A stretch of 64,000 nt of DNA from Rhodospirillales bacterium. Lineage in GTDB: Bacteria; Pseudomonadota; Alphaproteobacteria; Dongiales; Dongiaceae. The position numbers were made by a program, and so were the translations under genes. A model generated the notes under the pieces. The model saw only the letters and a list, made by a program, of their open reading frames with translations, was not told where the DNA came from and did not search any database. Below are positions 1 to 7,593 of the stretch, piece after piece (position 1 is the first letter of the stretch; the number at the start of each line of letters is the position of its first letter). The DNA lies in assembly GCA_009885795.1 (NCBI GenBank), contig VFKA01000008.1, positions 62,001 through 126,000 on the forward strand, read 5' to 3'.

Positions 1-86
1 ACCAGGCTGGTCTTGCCGCATTCCGGCGTCTGCGCCCCTAGGGATGAAGCCGCTTGCTGCCCGCCGGCCGAGAAACGCACCGGCAC

Positions 87-1298
87 ATGACCCTGGCGCC
101 GGCCGCGCGCGGGCCGTTTCCCTGGACGTTCGTGGTTCCGCTGGCCGTCGCCCAGCTGGTTTCCTGGGGCTCGCTCTACTATGCCTTCGCCGTCATCGTC
201 GGGCCGATGTCGGCGGAATTCGCATGGTCGAAGACCTCCGTCAACGCCGCCTTGTCGGTCGGCCTGGCCATGACCGGCCTTGCTTCCTATGGCGTCGGCC
301 GGGCCATCGACCTCCATGGCGGCCGCGCGCTGATGACGGCGGGCTCGGCCGCCGCGACCATTCTGCTTTTTCTTTGGTCTCGGATCGACGCGCTGTGGCA
401 GCTCTACGCCATCTGGATGGCGATGGGCGTGGCGTTCTCGACGGTGCTGTACGAACCCGTGTTCGCGGTGATCGCGCGCGAACTCAAGGGCGACTACCGG
501 CGCGGCATCGTCATCATCACGCTGGTGGCGGGGCTCGCCAGCACTGTCTTCATCCCGCTCACCCATGCCCTGGTCGAGGGCTTGGGATGGCGCGACGCGC
601 TGAAAGTGCTGGCGCTGATTCAGATTCCGTTCGGTATTGTCCTTCATTGGGTCGTGCTTGGCCGGAACGCGAGCGGCGCCCAGCGCCAGCCGCCGGCCGA
701 GCCGCCGCCGCCCGGCCGGATGAAGGCGGCGATGCGGAGCCCGATCTTTTGGCTGCTCTCGACCAGCTACGCCGCCCACTCCTTCATGTTCACGGCGGTC
801 ACTTTCCACATTCTTCCGCTTCTGGCCGAGCGTGGCGTGACGATGGCCGCGGCGGTCGCGGCTTACGCCCTCGTCGGTCCCGCGCAAGTGGCCGGGCGGA
901 TCGTCGTCTTCGCGCTGGAACGGCGCATCGACGTGCGCGCCGCCGGCATCGTCGCGACGACGCTGCCGGTCCTGGGCATCGGCGCCCTGCTGCTGGTCAC
1001 GCCGGGATCGCCGCTGCTCTATGTCTTCGCCATCCTCTACGGCGGCGGCATGGGCATCAAGACCATCGTCCAGGCGACGGCGGCGCCGGAGTTCCTCGGC
1101 CGCGAGGGCTACGGCGCGCTGCAAGGGGCGCTCTCCGGCCTTGTCTACGCCGTGCAGGCGACGACGCCCTTCCTGGCGGCGGTCATCTGGTCATGGGGCG
1201 GCGGTTACGGCCCGGTCCTCTGGGTGCTGCTCGGCGCGACGGTGATCGCGGCGGTCGCCTTCGCTCTCGCCGCTGCCTTGGCCCGTCCTCGATCTTGA
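87..1298 (+). CDS. MFS transporter
   Basis: This 403-residue hydrophobic protein has about twelve predicted membrane segments, and the length is normal for a major facilitator superfamily permease. A central hydrophilic, proline-rich loop (PPAEPPPPGR) separates the two six-helix halves. It would sit in the inner membrane and move a small molecule; nothing in the sequence shows the substrate. A TTG at 54 is in frame, but the ATG at 87 (MTLAPAARG) lies closer to the first membrane helix and is preferred. It is not visibly in an operon: the next well-supported gene on this strand begins near 3.4 kb. Confidence 0.8.
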   Translation: MTLAPAARGPFPWTFVVPLAVAQLVSWGSLYYAFAVIVGPMSAEFAWSKTSVNAALSVGLAMTGLASYGVGRAIDLHGGRALMTAGSAAATILLFLWSRIDALWQLYAIWMAMGVAFSTVLYEPVFAVIARELKGDYRRGIVIITLVAGLASTVFIPLTHALVEGLGWRDALKVLALIQIPFGIVLHWVVLGRNASGAQRQPPAEPPPPGRMKAAMRSPIFWLLSTSYAAHSFMFTAVTFHILPLLAERGVTMAAAVAAYALVGPAQVAGRIVVFALERRIDVRAAGIVATTLPVLGIGALLLVTPGSPLLYVFAILYGGGMGIKTIVQATAAPEFLGREGYGALQGALSGLVYAVQATTPFLAAVIWSWGGGYGPVLWVLLGATVIAAVAFALAAALARPRS

Positions 1299-1511
1299 TC
1301 TCGTGTCTCGGAAGGCCGCCCATTGTCTTTCAGGTACACCGCTCGTACGCTTCCCTCTAGCTTGTAATGAAACAGCGAGACGGAGATGCGCCTTAAGTCC
1401 GATTATCGCGTATTGTTGGAGCGAGCGAAGGCGCGGGTGCACGCTTTTCGCCAGCGGGTGGCGTTCGCGCGACCCCGGTACGCGGACCGAGCGCGAATTG
1501 GCGGTACCCTC

Positions 1512-1833
1512 ATGGATTGGTGGCACAGACCGGTGCGGGAACCAGGCTACACCCTGAAATTTCCCTTTAATACTTTTGGTGCTTGCGTTTTGGGACACAA
1601 TTTTCTCGTGGCCCAAACCCTGGAAATGCTCGGACTTCGCGCGGGAAATGAATACGTCCACCCCGTGCCTTTGGATAACGCCGGATGGAAGGCTCACGCC
1701 GATCATTATGCGCGGCGAGTTCCACTTCGGAGATATCGCGGGTCTTGCGGTGCTTGGCCTCCCAATAACTCTCGTTATGGACTGGGTACGCTGGCGTCGC
1801 TTAAACAAGCGCAATGATAGGCGCAAAGATTAA
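1512..1833 (+). pseudogene. Possible small two-helix membrane protein, apparently frameshifted
   Basis: The stretch from about 1300 to 1890 is visibly poorer in GC than its surroundings and holds no clear intact gene. An ATG at 1512 opens MDWWHRPVREPGYTLKF. If the frame then moves by one base in the T-rich run near 1560-1572, it continues into a hydrophobic segment (LILLVLAFWDTIF). A second hydrophobic segment (IAGLAVLGLPITLVMDW) and a basic tail end at 1833. The downstream frame alone has only a TTG (1576) or GTG start with no clear ribosome site. I read this as a decayed or mis-sequenced small membrane protein, but it could be non-coding. Confidence 0.3.
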
Positions 1834-1887
1834 GAACGGAGACGCGGAATGCGATCGGGGCTGACCCACGCATCGAAACTGGGTCGT

Positions 1888-2103
1888 CTACGTCTTCCTG
1901 CGTCTAGTAGATTCGGCCGGGTTTTTCCACGCCGGCTTCGGCAACTCCCCGTCGGTGCCCCAGTTCAGAACCCAGGCGACGACTTCTTCATGCGGGATCA
2001 AGCGCCCGGCTCGATCCGACACCAGCCCCTTCTTGATGGCCTCGACCTGCCAGCGATTGAGCGCCACGTACCGGTCCAATGCCTGCTTCACGTGCCCTCC
2101 CAT
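1888..2103 (-). CDS. ParD/RHH-type antitoxin-like remnant, N-terminally short
   Basis: The 71-residue product carries the typical C-terminal half of a ParD-like ribbon-helix-helix antitoxin: VKQALDRYVALNRWQVEAI, then a PHEEVVAWV segment and a WGTDGELP tail. The usual N-terminal DNA-binding strand and first helix are missing, and no homologous residues appear in frame upstream of the ATG at 2103. No ParE/RelE toxin lies next to it. A G-rich stretch just before the ATG could act as a ribosome site. It is probably a remnant of a toxin-antitoxin module, in the same atypical low-GC patch as the broken membrane protein. Confidence 0.4.
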   Translation of the reverse strand: MGGHVKQALDRYVALNRWQVEAIKKGLVSDRAGRLIPHEEVVAWVLNWGTDGELPKPAWKNPAESTRRRKT

Positions 2104-2120
2104 CGAGCGCCCCCGCGCCG

Positions 2121-2705
2121 CTACCTTAGCCCGTCCTCGCCCTTGATCTCGTGCTTCTGCAATCCGCCGATGCGGGGCAAGGGCCGGCCGCTGTCGGTGA
2201 CGGCGAGCGCCACGACGATCTCGTCGGCGCGCGGAGCGTCGGGCACGCGAATCTCGATCGCGTCGAAATGGCTGCGGACCCAGGCCGCGTCCTTGTGGCC
2301 GAGCGGCACGTCGATGGCGGCGCCGATACCGCCCATCTTCTTCGCCGAGGGGATGAGCGCCGCGCCCTTCACCAGCACCGCGCGCACGGGCTTGCCCATC
2401 TGCGGGTGGAGGATGGCGGCGGCGTGTTCCAGTTCGCCGCCCTCGCCGACGATGGCGGCCTTGCCGTAGCTCTCGGCCTTGCCGCCGGGAATCCCCAGCG
2501 CCGCCACGGCGCGCTTGGCCAGAAGCTCGCCGAGCTCCTCGCCGATATCCATGAGCGGTTTCAGGTCCTGAACGAAGCGGCCGGCGAAGGGATTCTTGAT
2601 CACCGCGATGGCGACGGCCTTGCGCGTCGGCGGGTCGATACCCTTTCCCATCTCGCTGTCGGTTTCCTCGACGATGGTCAAGATCTTACGAATTTCCGCG
2701 CTCAT
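2121..2705 (-). CDS. Amino acid synthesis family protein (PF06684), copy 2
   Basis: This 194-residue protein belongs by sequence character to PF06684 (formerly DUF1185), a family with a chorismate-mutase-like fold and a suggested but unproven role in amino-acid metabolism. Family-like blocks are the N-terminal IRKILTIVEET, the KNPFAGRF segment, GYGKAAIVG-like glycine-rich text (here SYGKAAIVGEGG) and the C-terminal VRSHFDAIEIRVPDAP. Its ATG overlaps the TGA of the gene before it (2702-2705), so the two paralogues are translationally coupled. This family often travels with UPF0280 and 6-hydroxynicotinate-reductase-like genes, which lie 2.5 kb away on the same strand. Confidence 0.8.
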   Translation of the reverse strand: MSAEIRKILTIVEETDSEMGKGIDPPTRKAVAIAVIKNPFAGRFVQDLKPLMDIGEELGELLAKRAVAALGIPGGKAESYGKAAIVGEGGELEHAAAILHPQMGKPVRAVLVKGAALIPSAKKMGGIGAAIDVPLGHKDAAWVRSHFDAIEIRVPDAPRADEIVVALAVTDSGRPLPRIGGLQKHEIKGEDGLR

Positions 2706-3286
2706 CTCAATCCGTCCTTTCCGACGATCTCGGATGCCTTCAGCCCGCCCACGCGCGCATGGATTCGCGGTCCCGTCGCCATCGCCAGGATCACCACAAT
2801 CTCGTCGCCATGCGGGGCGTCCGGCACGCCCACTTCCATGGCGTCGAAATGGCTGCGGACGTAAGAGGCGTTGACATGCGCCAACGGCACGTCGAGGCGC
2901 GCGCCGGGGCCGCCGACCTTCTTGGTGGAGACCACGATGGCCTTGGCCCCGCCAAGAACCTCGCGCATGCCATAACCGCCGGGCGCGTGCCAGAGCGCGC
3001 CATGCTCGATTTCGCCGCGCCCGCCGACGATGATGCCCTTGCCGTAGCCCTCGATCGCACCCGCCTCGCCGCCCAAGGCCGCCACCAGCCGGCGCGCCAT
3101 GGCGAGGCCGAGCGGCTTCAACGCTTCCATCATCGGCAGGATGTCGGGCTCGTAGCGCCCGGCATAGGGATTGCGGATGACGGCGGCGATGGACCCGCGG
3201 CGCAGCGGCACGGTGGCGCGCGGGCCGCCCTCGTGGAAGATTTCCTCCACGACCGTCAGAAATTTGCGAACCTCAATCGAGATCAT
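2702..3286 (-). CDS. Amino acid synthesis family protein (PF06684), copy 1
   Basis: A second 194-residue PF06684 protein, clearly paralogous to its downstream neighbour: both have a VVEE motif near the N terminus, a KNP/RNP-[FY]-AGR block, a YGKxxIVG glycine-rich block, and end with VRSHFDAxExxVPDAPxxDEIVV. The start MISIEVRKFLTVVEE at 3286 is chosen because it aligns with the start of copy 2; an in-frame extension to 3367 has no family similarity. The 4-bp ATGA overlap with copy 2 implies one transcript and possibly a heteromeric complex (inference). Its substrate is unknown. Confidence 0.8.
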   Translation of the reverse strand: MISIEVRKFLTVVEEIFHEGGPRATVPLRRGSIAAVIRNPYAGRYEPDILPMMEALKPLGLAMARRLVAALGGEAGAIEGYGKGIIVGGRGEIEHGALWHAPGGYGMREVLGGAKAIVVSTKKVGGPGARLDVPLAHVNASYVRSHFDAMEVGVPDAPHGDEIVVILAMATGPRIHARVGGLKASEIVGKDGLR

Positions 3287-3437
3287 GCAGCTTCCATCAT
3301 GGCGTTTCCGCGTCCGCTTGCCAAGGTAGACGCGTGGCATCGGAGCAGCCCGCGGCCCGATGCCCACTGCCCGCCTTGCCCCGATCCAGGAAACCGGACA
3401 TTCTCAATCGCCCGGCTACAGTCGCGAGAGTCATCCC

Positions 3438-4208
3438 ATGGCCGCTGAAACTCGAACGCCGCGCTTGGCTGTCCTGATCGACGCCGACAACACGTCGGCT
3501 CGCATCGCCCCCGGCCTGTTCGAGGAGATCGCCAAGATCGGCGAGGCCAGCGTGCGGCGGATCTACGGCGATTTTTCGGGAACCAGACTCAAGAGCTGGG
3601 CGGACGTCTTGTCGATGCACGCGATCATGCCGCACCAGAACTTCGCCTACACGACGGGAAAGAACGCGTCCGACATTGCCCTGGTCATCGACGCCATGGA
3701 CCTCCTGCACAGCGGGCGATTCGATGGCTTCTGCCTGGTGTCCTCGGACAGCGACTTCACTCGCTTAGCGGCTCGAATTCGCGAGCAGGGTGTCGACGTT
3801 TACGGATTCGGCCAGCAGAAGACGCCGGAGAGTTTTCGTCAGGCCTGCCGGCGGTTCATCTACACGGAGAACCTTCTTCCCGAGGCGCAGAAGCTTGAGC
3901 AAGTCGAGCAACCGGATGCCAATCGAAGCCATGCTCTGCGACCGCCAGTCTCGGCCACGCCGCTGATCCGCAAGGCAATCGCCCAGCTGGACGACGAAGA
4001 TGGCTGGGTGCACCTCGGTCAAGTCGGCAAACGTCTTGCCGCCCTCGCGCCCGACTTCGATTCACGCACCTACGGCCACGCCAGGCTGAGCGACCTCGTC
4101 AAGAAATCGGGGGATTTCGAGGTGCGACGGGGCGAGGGCAATAGCGTTTACATCCGCTCGAAAGTCATTGCTCGAAAACCCGCCGCGCCGAAAAAGCCTT
4201 CCGCCTGA
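3438..4208 (+). CDS. NYN-domain / LOTUS (OST-HTH) protein, LabA-like
   Basis: The 256-residue protein starts with a NYN/DUF88 nuclease-like domain (about residues 8-150). It carries acidic residues in VLIDADNT (Asp15, Asp17), a KNASDIALVIDAMDLL block and the SSDSDF motif, which are the positions expected to bind metal in PIN-like RNases. A linker leads to a C-terminal LOTUS/OST-HTH domain (about 175-245; LIRKAIAQLDDEDGWVHLG). This architecture suggests an RNA-binding ribonuclease or RNA-regulatory protein; the target is unknown. The gene is divergent from the PF06684 pair, with about 150 bp between them. Confidence 0.8.
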   Translation: MAAETRTPRLAVLIDADNTSARIAPGLFEEIAKIGEASVRRIYGDFSGTRLKSWADVLSMHAIMPHQNFAYTTGKNASDIALVIDAMDLLHSGRFDGFCLVSSDSDFTRLAARIREQGVDVYGFGQQKTPESFRQACRRFIYTENLLPEAQKLEQVEQPDANRSHALRPPVSATPLIRKAIAQLDDEDGWVHLGQVGKRLAALAPDFDSRTYGHARLSDLVKKSGDFEVRRGEGNSVYIRSKVIARKPAAPKKPSA

Positions 4209-4318
4209 ACCCGCCGCCAGCGCCGATTTGGCCGATGGTTCGATTCTACGCCGCCGTTTCGCTCGCCATTGACGGCGGATTGGACCGTGCCCGAGGCTAG
4301 AGGTAGGACAACGAGTCA

Positions 4319-5212
4319 GTGGTCGCCGCCGTTCTCGCCAAGGATGCTATCCGACACCGCGCCGGCATCGCGCTCATCGTGCTTTCGGCGATCGCGTGGG
4401 GTTCCGGTGGGCTGTTTGTGCGACTGTTGCCCTTTGACATGTGGACCATTGTTTTTTGGCGTGGCGTATTCGGCACGGCCTTCATCGGCGCCTACGTGCT
4501 TTGGCGGTTCGGCGGCGGTGGAAGTGTCACTGTCATTCGTCGGATGGGCGGGGCCGGCGTCTTGATTACGCTCTGTTTGACGGCAACCATTACGCTCATG
4601 GTTCCGGCGTTTCAGAATACCGCTGTCGCCAACGTGATGACGATCTACGCGGCGCTCCCATTCTTCACCGCCGCGATCGCCTGGATATGGCTGCGCGAGC
4701 GGCCTTCGCCTTCGACGATGATGGCGAGCGCGCTCGTGCTTCTCGGGATAGGCGTCATGGTCGGACCGGCCACGGGTGGCCCGGGGCTCGGTGACTTGCT
4801 TGCCATGCTGGCGACCGCCGCGATGGCCTTGATGACCGTCGCCATCCGGCGCAGCCACGCCGTCGAGATGCTTCCGGTGGCGGTACTTTCCACGATTCTG
4901 AGCGCGGTCGTGGCGTTGCCATTGGCCGGCCACACGTTCGACCTTTCGGCGCGGGATTACCTTGTGGCAGCTGGATTTGGGTTGGCCCCCATGACGCTGG
5001 GACTGATGCTCTTCGTTATCGGATCCGCCATGATTCCGACAACCTTGACGGCTCTCATCAGCACGATGGAAGCCCCCGTCGGCGCGCTCTGGGCTTGGGT
5101 TGGCGTCGGTGAAGCGCCGGCGATGACGACCATTATTGGCGGATCGATCGTCATGACGGCGGTGATTGGTCGTCTACTGCTGGATCGTCGAGCCGATCCG
5201 CGACGAGCGTGA
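4319..5212 (+). CDS. EamA/DMT-family permease
   Basis: A 297-residue drug/metabolite-transporter-type permease with ten predicted helices in two EamA repeats. The start is GTG at 4319 with AGGTAGG-like purines upstream. It begins within a few residues of the first helix (AGIALIVLSAIAWGSGGLFV). The substrate is not evident. Its last 39 bp overlap the 3-prime end of the UPF0280 gene on the other strand (convergent). Confidence 0.8.
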   Translation: MVAAVLAKDAIRHRAGIALIVLSAIAWGSGGLFVRLLPFDMWTIVFWRGVFGTAFIGAYVLWRFGGGGSVTVIRRMGGAGVLITLCLTATITLMVPAFQNTAVANVMTIYAALPFFTAAIAWIWLRERPSPSTMMASALVLLGIGVMVGPATGGPGLGDLLAMLATAAMALMTVAIRRSHAVEMLPVAVLSTILSAVVALPLAGHTFDLSARDYLVAAGFGLAPMTLGLMLFVIGSAMIPTTLTALISTMEAPVGALWAWVGVGEAPAMTTIIGGSIVMTAVIGRLLLDRRADPRRA

Positions 5213-6118
5213 CACCCTGCCGCGGGCGGCCTTCAAGACATTGCCCATGTCGGCACCCGTCCAAACTCCTTGAATCCGGCGCGGCCTGTCGCCAACCACC
5301 CGATGCCGGCCGCGTATCGCAAGCACGGCAGACTCGATCAGCGCTTTGGCAAGCATTGTCTCGGCGCGGGCGGCGCCGGCGTCGAGCGCCTCTTCGATCG
5401 CACCCTCCTCCAGTTTTCCGACTCCGACCGTCACGAGCAGATCGCCCAGATCGGAATCGGCGTCGAGTTCCCGCGCCGGCCGGCGTGCGATGGCGGGATG
5501 ATCGAGGTTGACCGCATTGGCGATCAGCGTCGCCGCCACGTCCGCCTCGGCGCCGGTGCGCGCCAGGACCGTCACCGCGTCGGCGATGCCGAGGCTGAAG
5601 CTGCGCCCGCCGCGACCGCTGGTGGCGATGCCGCGTATGGGCATGTCATGGCCGACCGTGGCCGTGGCCTCTACCCGCGGACGCTCGATGTCGAACACGA
5701 TGCCGGTCTCGAAATTCTCGCCCGGTTCGAGATGGATGGCGATATCGCCGCCGTCGTTTACATAGGCCCGCGCGAGGTCGCGCCCCGCGACCATCGCCGC
5801 CAGCACCTCGTCGGCGACGGCGCCGGCGACGGCGGCCATGGGAGTCACGAACGTTGCACGATGCGGCCAGACTGCTTCGATCATGCGCCGCGCCACCGGC
5901 CCCTCCGCTCGCGGCGACCGTGCGCCCGATACCGGTGTCTTCAACAGCGCAAGTTCGCCTACGAGCGCGCCCAAGATATCTTCGAAGCGATCCGTGGCTT
6001 GGGCGTAGCCCCTTGCGACTTCGCCGGTGTCGCCGAAGGCTTCGATGACAAGGTCGATGGGGCCATGATTGAGGTGCAGCCGGCCATCGTCCAGCAGGGC
6101 GCGTTGCGGCCCACTCAT
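5174..6118 (-). CDS. UPF0280 (ApbE-like superfamily) protein
   Basis: A 314-residue protein of the UPF0280 family, which is grouped with the ApbE flavin-transferase fold. Characteristic segments are PMAAVAGAVADEVL, the YVNDGGDIAIHL block and RGIATSGRGGRSFSLGIADAV. Its ATG overlaps the TGA of the upstream reductase-like gene (6115-6118), making it the last gene of a minus-strand operon with the Hnr-like protein and the xanthine-dehydrogenase-type subunits. A role in maturing or flavinylating a redox partner is plausible from the fold but not shown. Confidence 0.8.
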   Translation of the reverse strand: MSGPQRALLDDGRLHLNHGPIDLVIEAFGDTGEVARGYAQATDRFEDILGALVGELALLKTPVSGARSPRAEGPVARRMIEAVWPHRATFVTPMAAVAGAVADEVLAAMVAGRDLARAYVNDGGDIAIHLEPGENFETGIVFDIERPRVEATATVGHDMPIRGIATSGRGGRSFSLGIADAVTVLARTGAEADVAATLIANAVNLDHPAIARRPARELDADSDLGDLLVTVGVGKLEEGAIEEALDAGAARAETMLAKALIESAVLAIRGRHRVVGDRPRRIQGVWTGADMGNVLKAARGRVSRSSRIGSTIQQ

Positions 6119-7593
6119 CCTTCGGCCTTGATGCGGTGCCGCTCCTCGCGCAGCACGTCTTCAAGCGGGCGCACCCGATCGACGTGCCCGCCGATGGCCG
6201 CGTAGTCGGCGAGCGGCAAGGTGAATTCGATCGGCCCGACGATCGCCGGCGTCGGCACGTAGCCGAATGACTTGTCCGGCATGTCGAGCACATCGACCAT
6301 GTAGGTGATGCCGCCGCCGGGCCATACGAAGACCGGCGCGCCGCCCGAGGTGACCCGCGTCAACGCCCGGCGCACGGACCGCGTGAGCCGCACCGGATTC
6401 TCGGTGACGCCCGCGCGCAAGGAACCGCCGGCGCCGGCCATGAACAGCACCGAGGTCAAGGCCGGCTCGCAATTCTCGCCGATGCGCTCCACCACCTTCG
6501 CAACCGCCTCGGGCATCGCCGCCGGCACCGGACGTAAAGCGTCGTCCAGCACGTAATACGCCGAATCCTCGCCGGTGGTGCTGACCATGAGCAGGCGCAA
6601 GCCCGGCCTCGCCGCCTTGGGGTCGATCCTGTCGATGATCGTCAAAGGGTCCTCGATGTCGGTTCCGCCCCAGCCGGAGCCCGGCTCGGCAACCTGGAAA
6701 TAGCGCCCCGGCGTCGAGCGCCGGCCGCGGATGCGAATGCCGGAAGGCTGCATGTCGAGGAAGCGGCCTGCCTGATGCTCGGTCAGCACGCCGGTGATGT
6801 GATCGTCGACGACGATGACTTCGTCGACGTGGCCATGCCACTGCCTGGCGAATATTCCTATGGTGGCCGAGCCGCAGCCGACCCGCATGCGCTCCTCGGT
6901 GACGCCGTCGATGACCGGCGGCCTTCCCGCCTGGACCGTGATCGCGGCCCCGCCGTCGATGGCGAGTTCGACCGCGCCCTTGCTGCAGAGTGCCAGCATG
7001 GTGTCGCAGGTGACGGTGCCTTCCTTCTTGCTCCCGCCGGTCAGGTGGCGCACGCCGCCGAGGCTCAGCATCTGCGAGCCGTATTCGGCGGTGGTGACGT
7101 GGCCGACGGGCTCGCCCCGCGCCCGCACCGCCGCCAGTTCAGGCCCGATGAAACGGTCGGTGTCGATCTTCAGCTTGACCCCGCAATAGCTGAAGATGCC
7201 CTCGGTCACGACCGTCACCATGTCGACGCCCTCGTGCCGGGCGGACACGATGAAGGGCGCGGGCTTGTAATCGGGATAGGTCGTGCCGGATCCTATTCCT
7301 GTTAGGAAAGCGTCGCCGACGATGCCGCCGTCCCATGCCGCCCCGGTCACGAACGGCACCACCGCGCCCTCGCGCTCGGCGACCCGCCTGGTCACGATCA
7401 TCGGATCGAGGCGCGCGAGCGCGCCATCGACGTTGCCGTAACGGTCGCACGCCCCGGTTCGCCCAAGCCTGATCCGGCACAAGACCGGGCAGGCGTCGCA
7501 CACGACGATGCCCTCGCCCTTCGACTTGGCGGCGTCGAGCGCCGCCTCGCTCGGCGTGTCGGTCGAGGTGACGGGGCCGGACGGATCAACCAT
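6115..7593 (-). CDS. 6-hydroxynicotinate-reductase-like Fe-S protein
   Basis: A 492-residue protein resembling 6-hydroxynicotinate reductase (Hnr) of Eubacterium barkeri, which reduces 6-hydroxynicotinate to the 1,4,5,6-tetrahydro form. Near the N terminus it has a four-cysteine cluster motif at Cys32, Cys35, Cys39 and Cys49 (CDACPVLC then GACD), suited to a 4Fe-4S centre. Glycine-rich segments such as MAGAGGSLRAG and WPGGGITYMVD follow. The ATG at 7593 overlaps the end of the molybdenum hydroxylase gene by 8 bp, with GGAGG upstream. Context: hydroxylase, then reductase, then UPF0280. The true substrate may be another N-heterocycle. Confidence 0.75.
   Translation of the reverse strand: MVDPSGPVTSTDTPSEAALDAAKSKGEGIVVCDACPVLCRIRLGRTGACDRYGNVDGALARLDPMIVTRRVAEREGAVVPFVTGAAWDGGIVGDAFLTGIGSGTTYPDYKPAPFIVSARHEGVDMVTVVTEGIFSYCGVKLKIDTDRFIGPELAAVRARGEPVGHVTTAEYGSQMLSLGGVRHLTGGSKKEGTVTCDTMLALCSKGAVELAIDGGAAITVQAGRPPVIDGVTEERMRVGCGSATIGIFARQWHGHVDEVIVVDDHITGVLTEHQAGRFLDMQPSGIRIRGRRSTPGRYFQVAEPGSGWGGTDIEDPLTIIDRIDPKAARPGLRLLMVSTTGEDSAYYVLDDALRPVPAAMPEAVAKVVERIGENCEPALTSVLFMAGAGGSLRAGVTENPVRLTRSVRRALTRVTSGGAPVFVWPGGGITYMVDVLDMPDKSFGYVPTPAIVGPIEFTLPLADYAAIGGHVDRVRPLEDVLREERHRIKAEG

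Noticed and set aside
1-41. Possible C-terminal end of a plus-strand gene (frame ending AAFRRLRP and TAG at 39-41).
   Set aside because: Only 13 codons are visible and nothing in them identifies a family.
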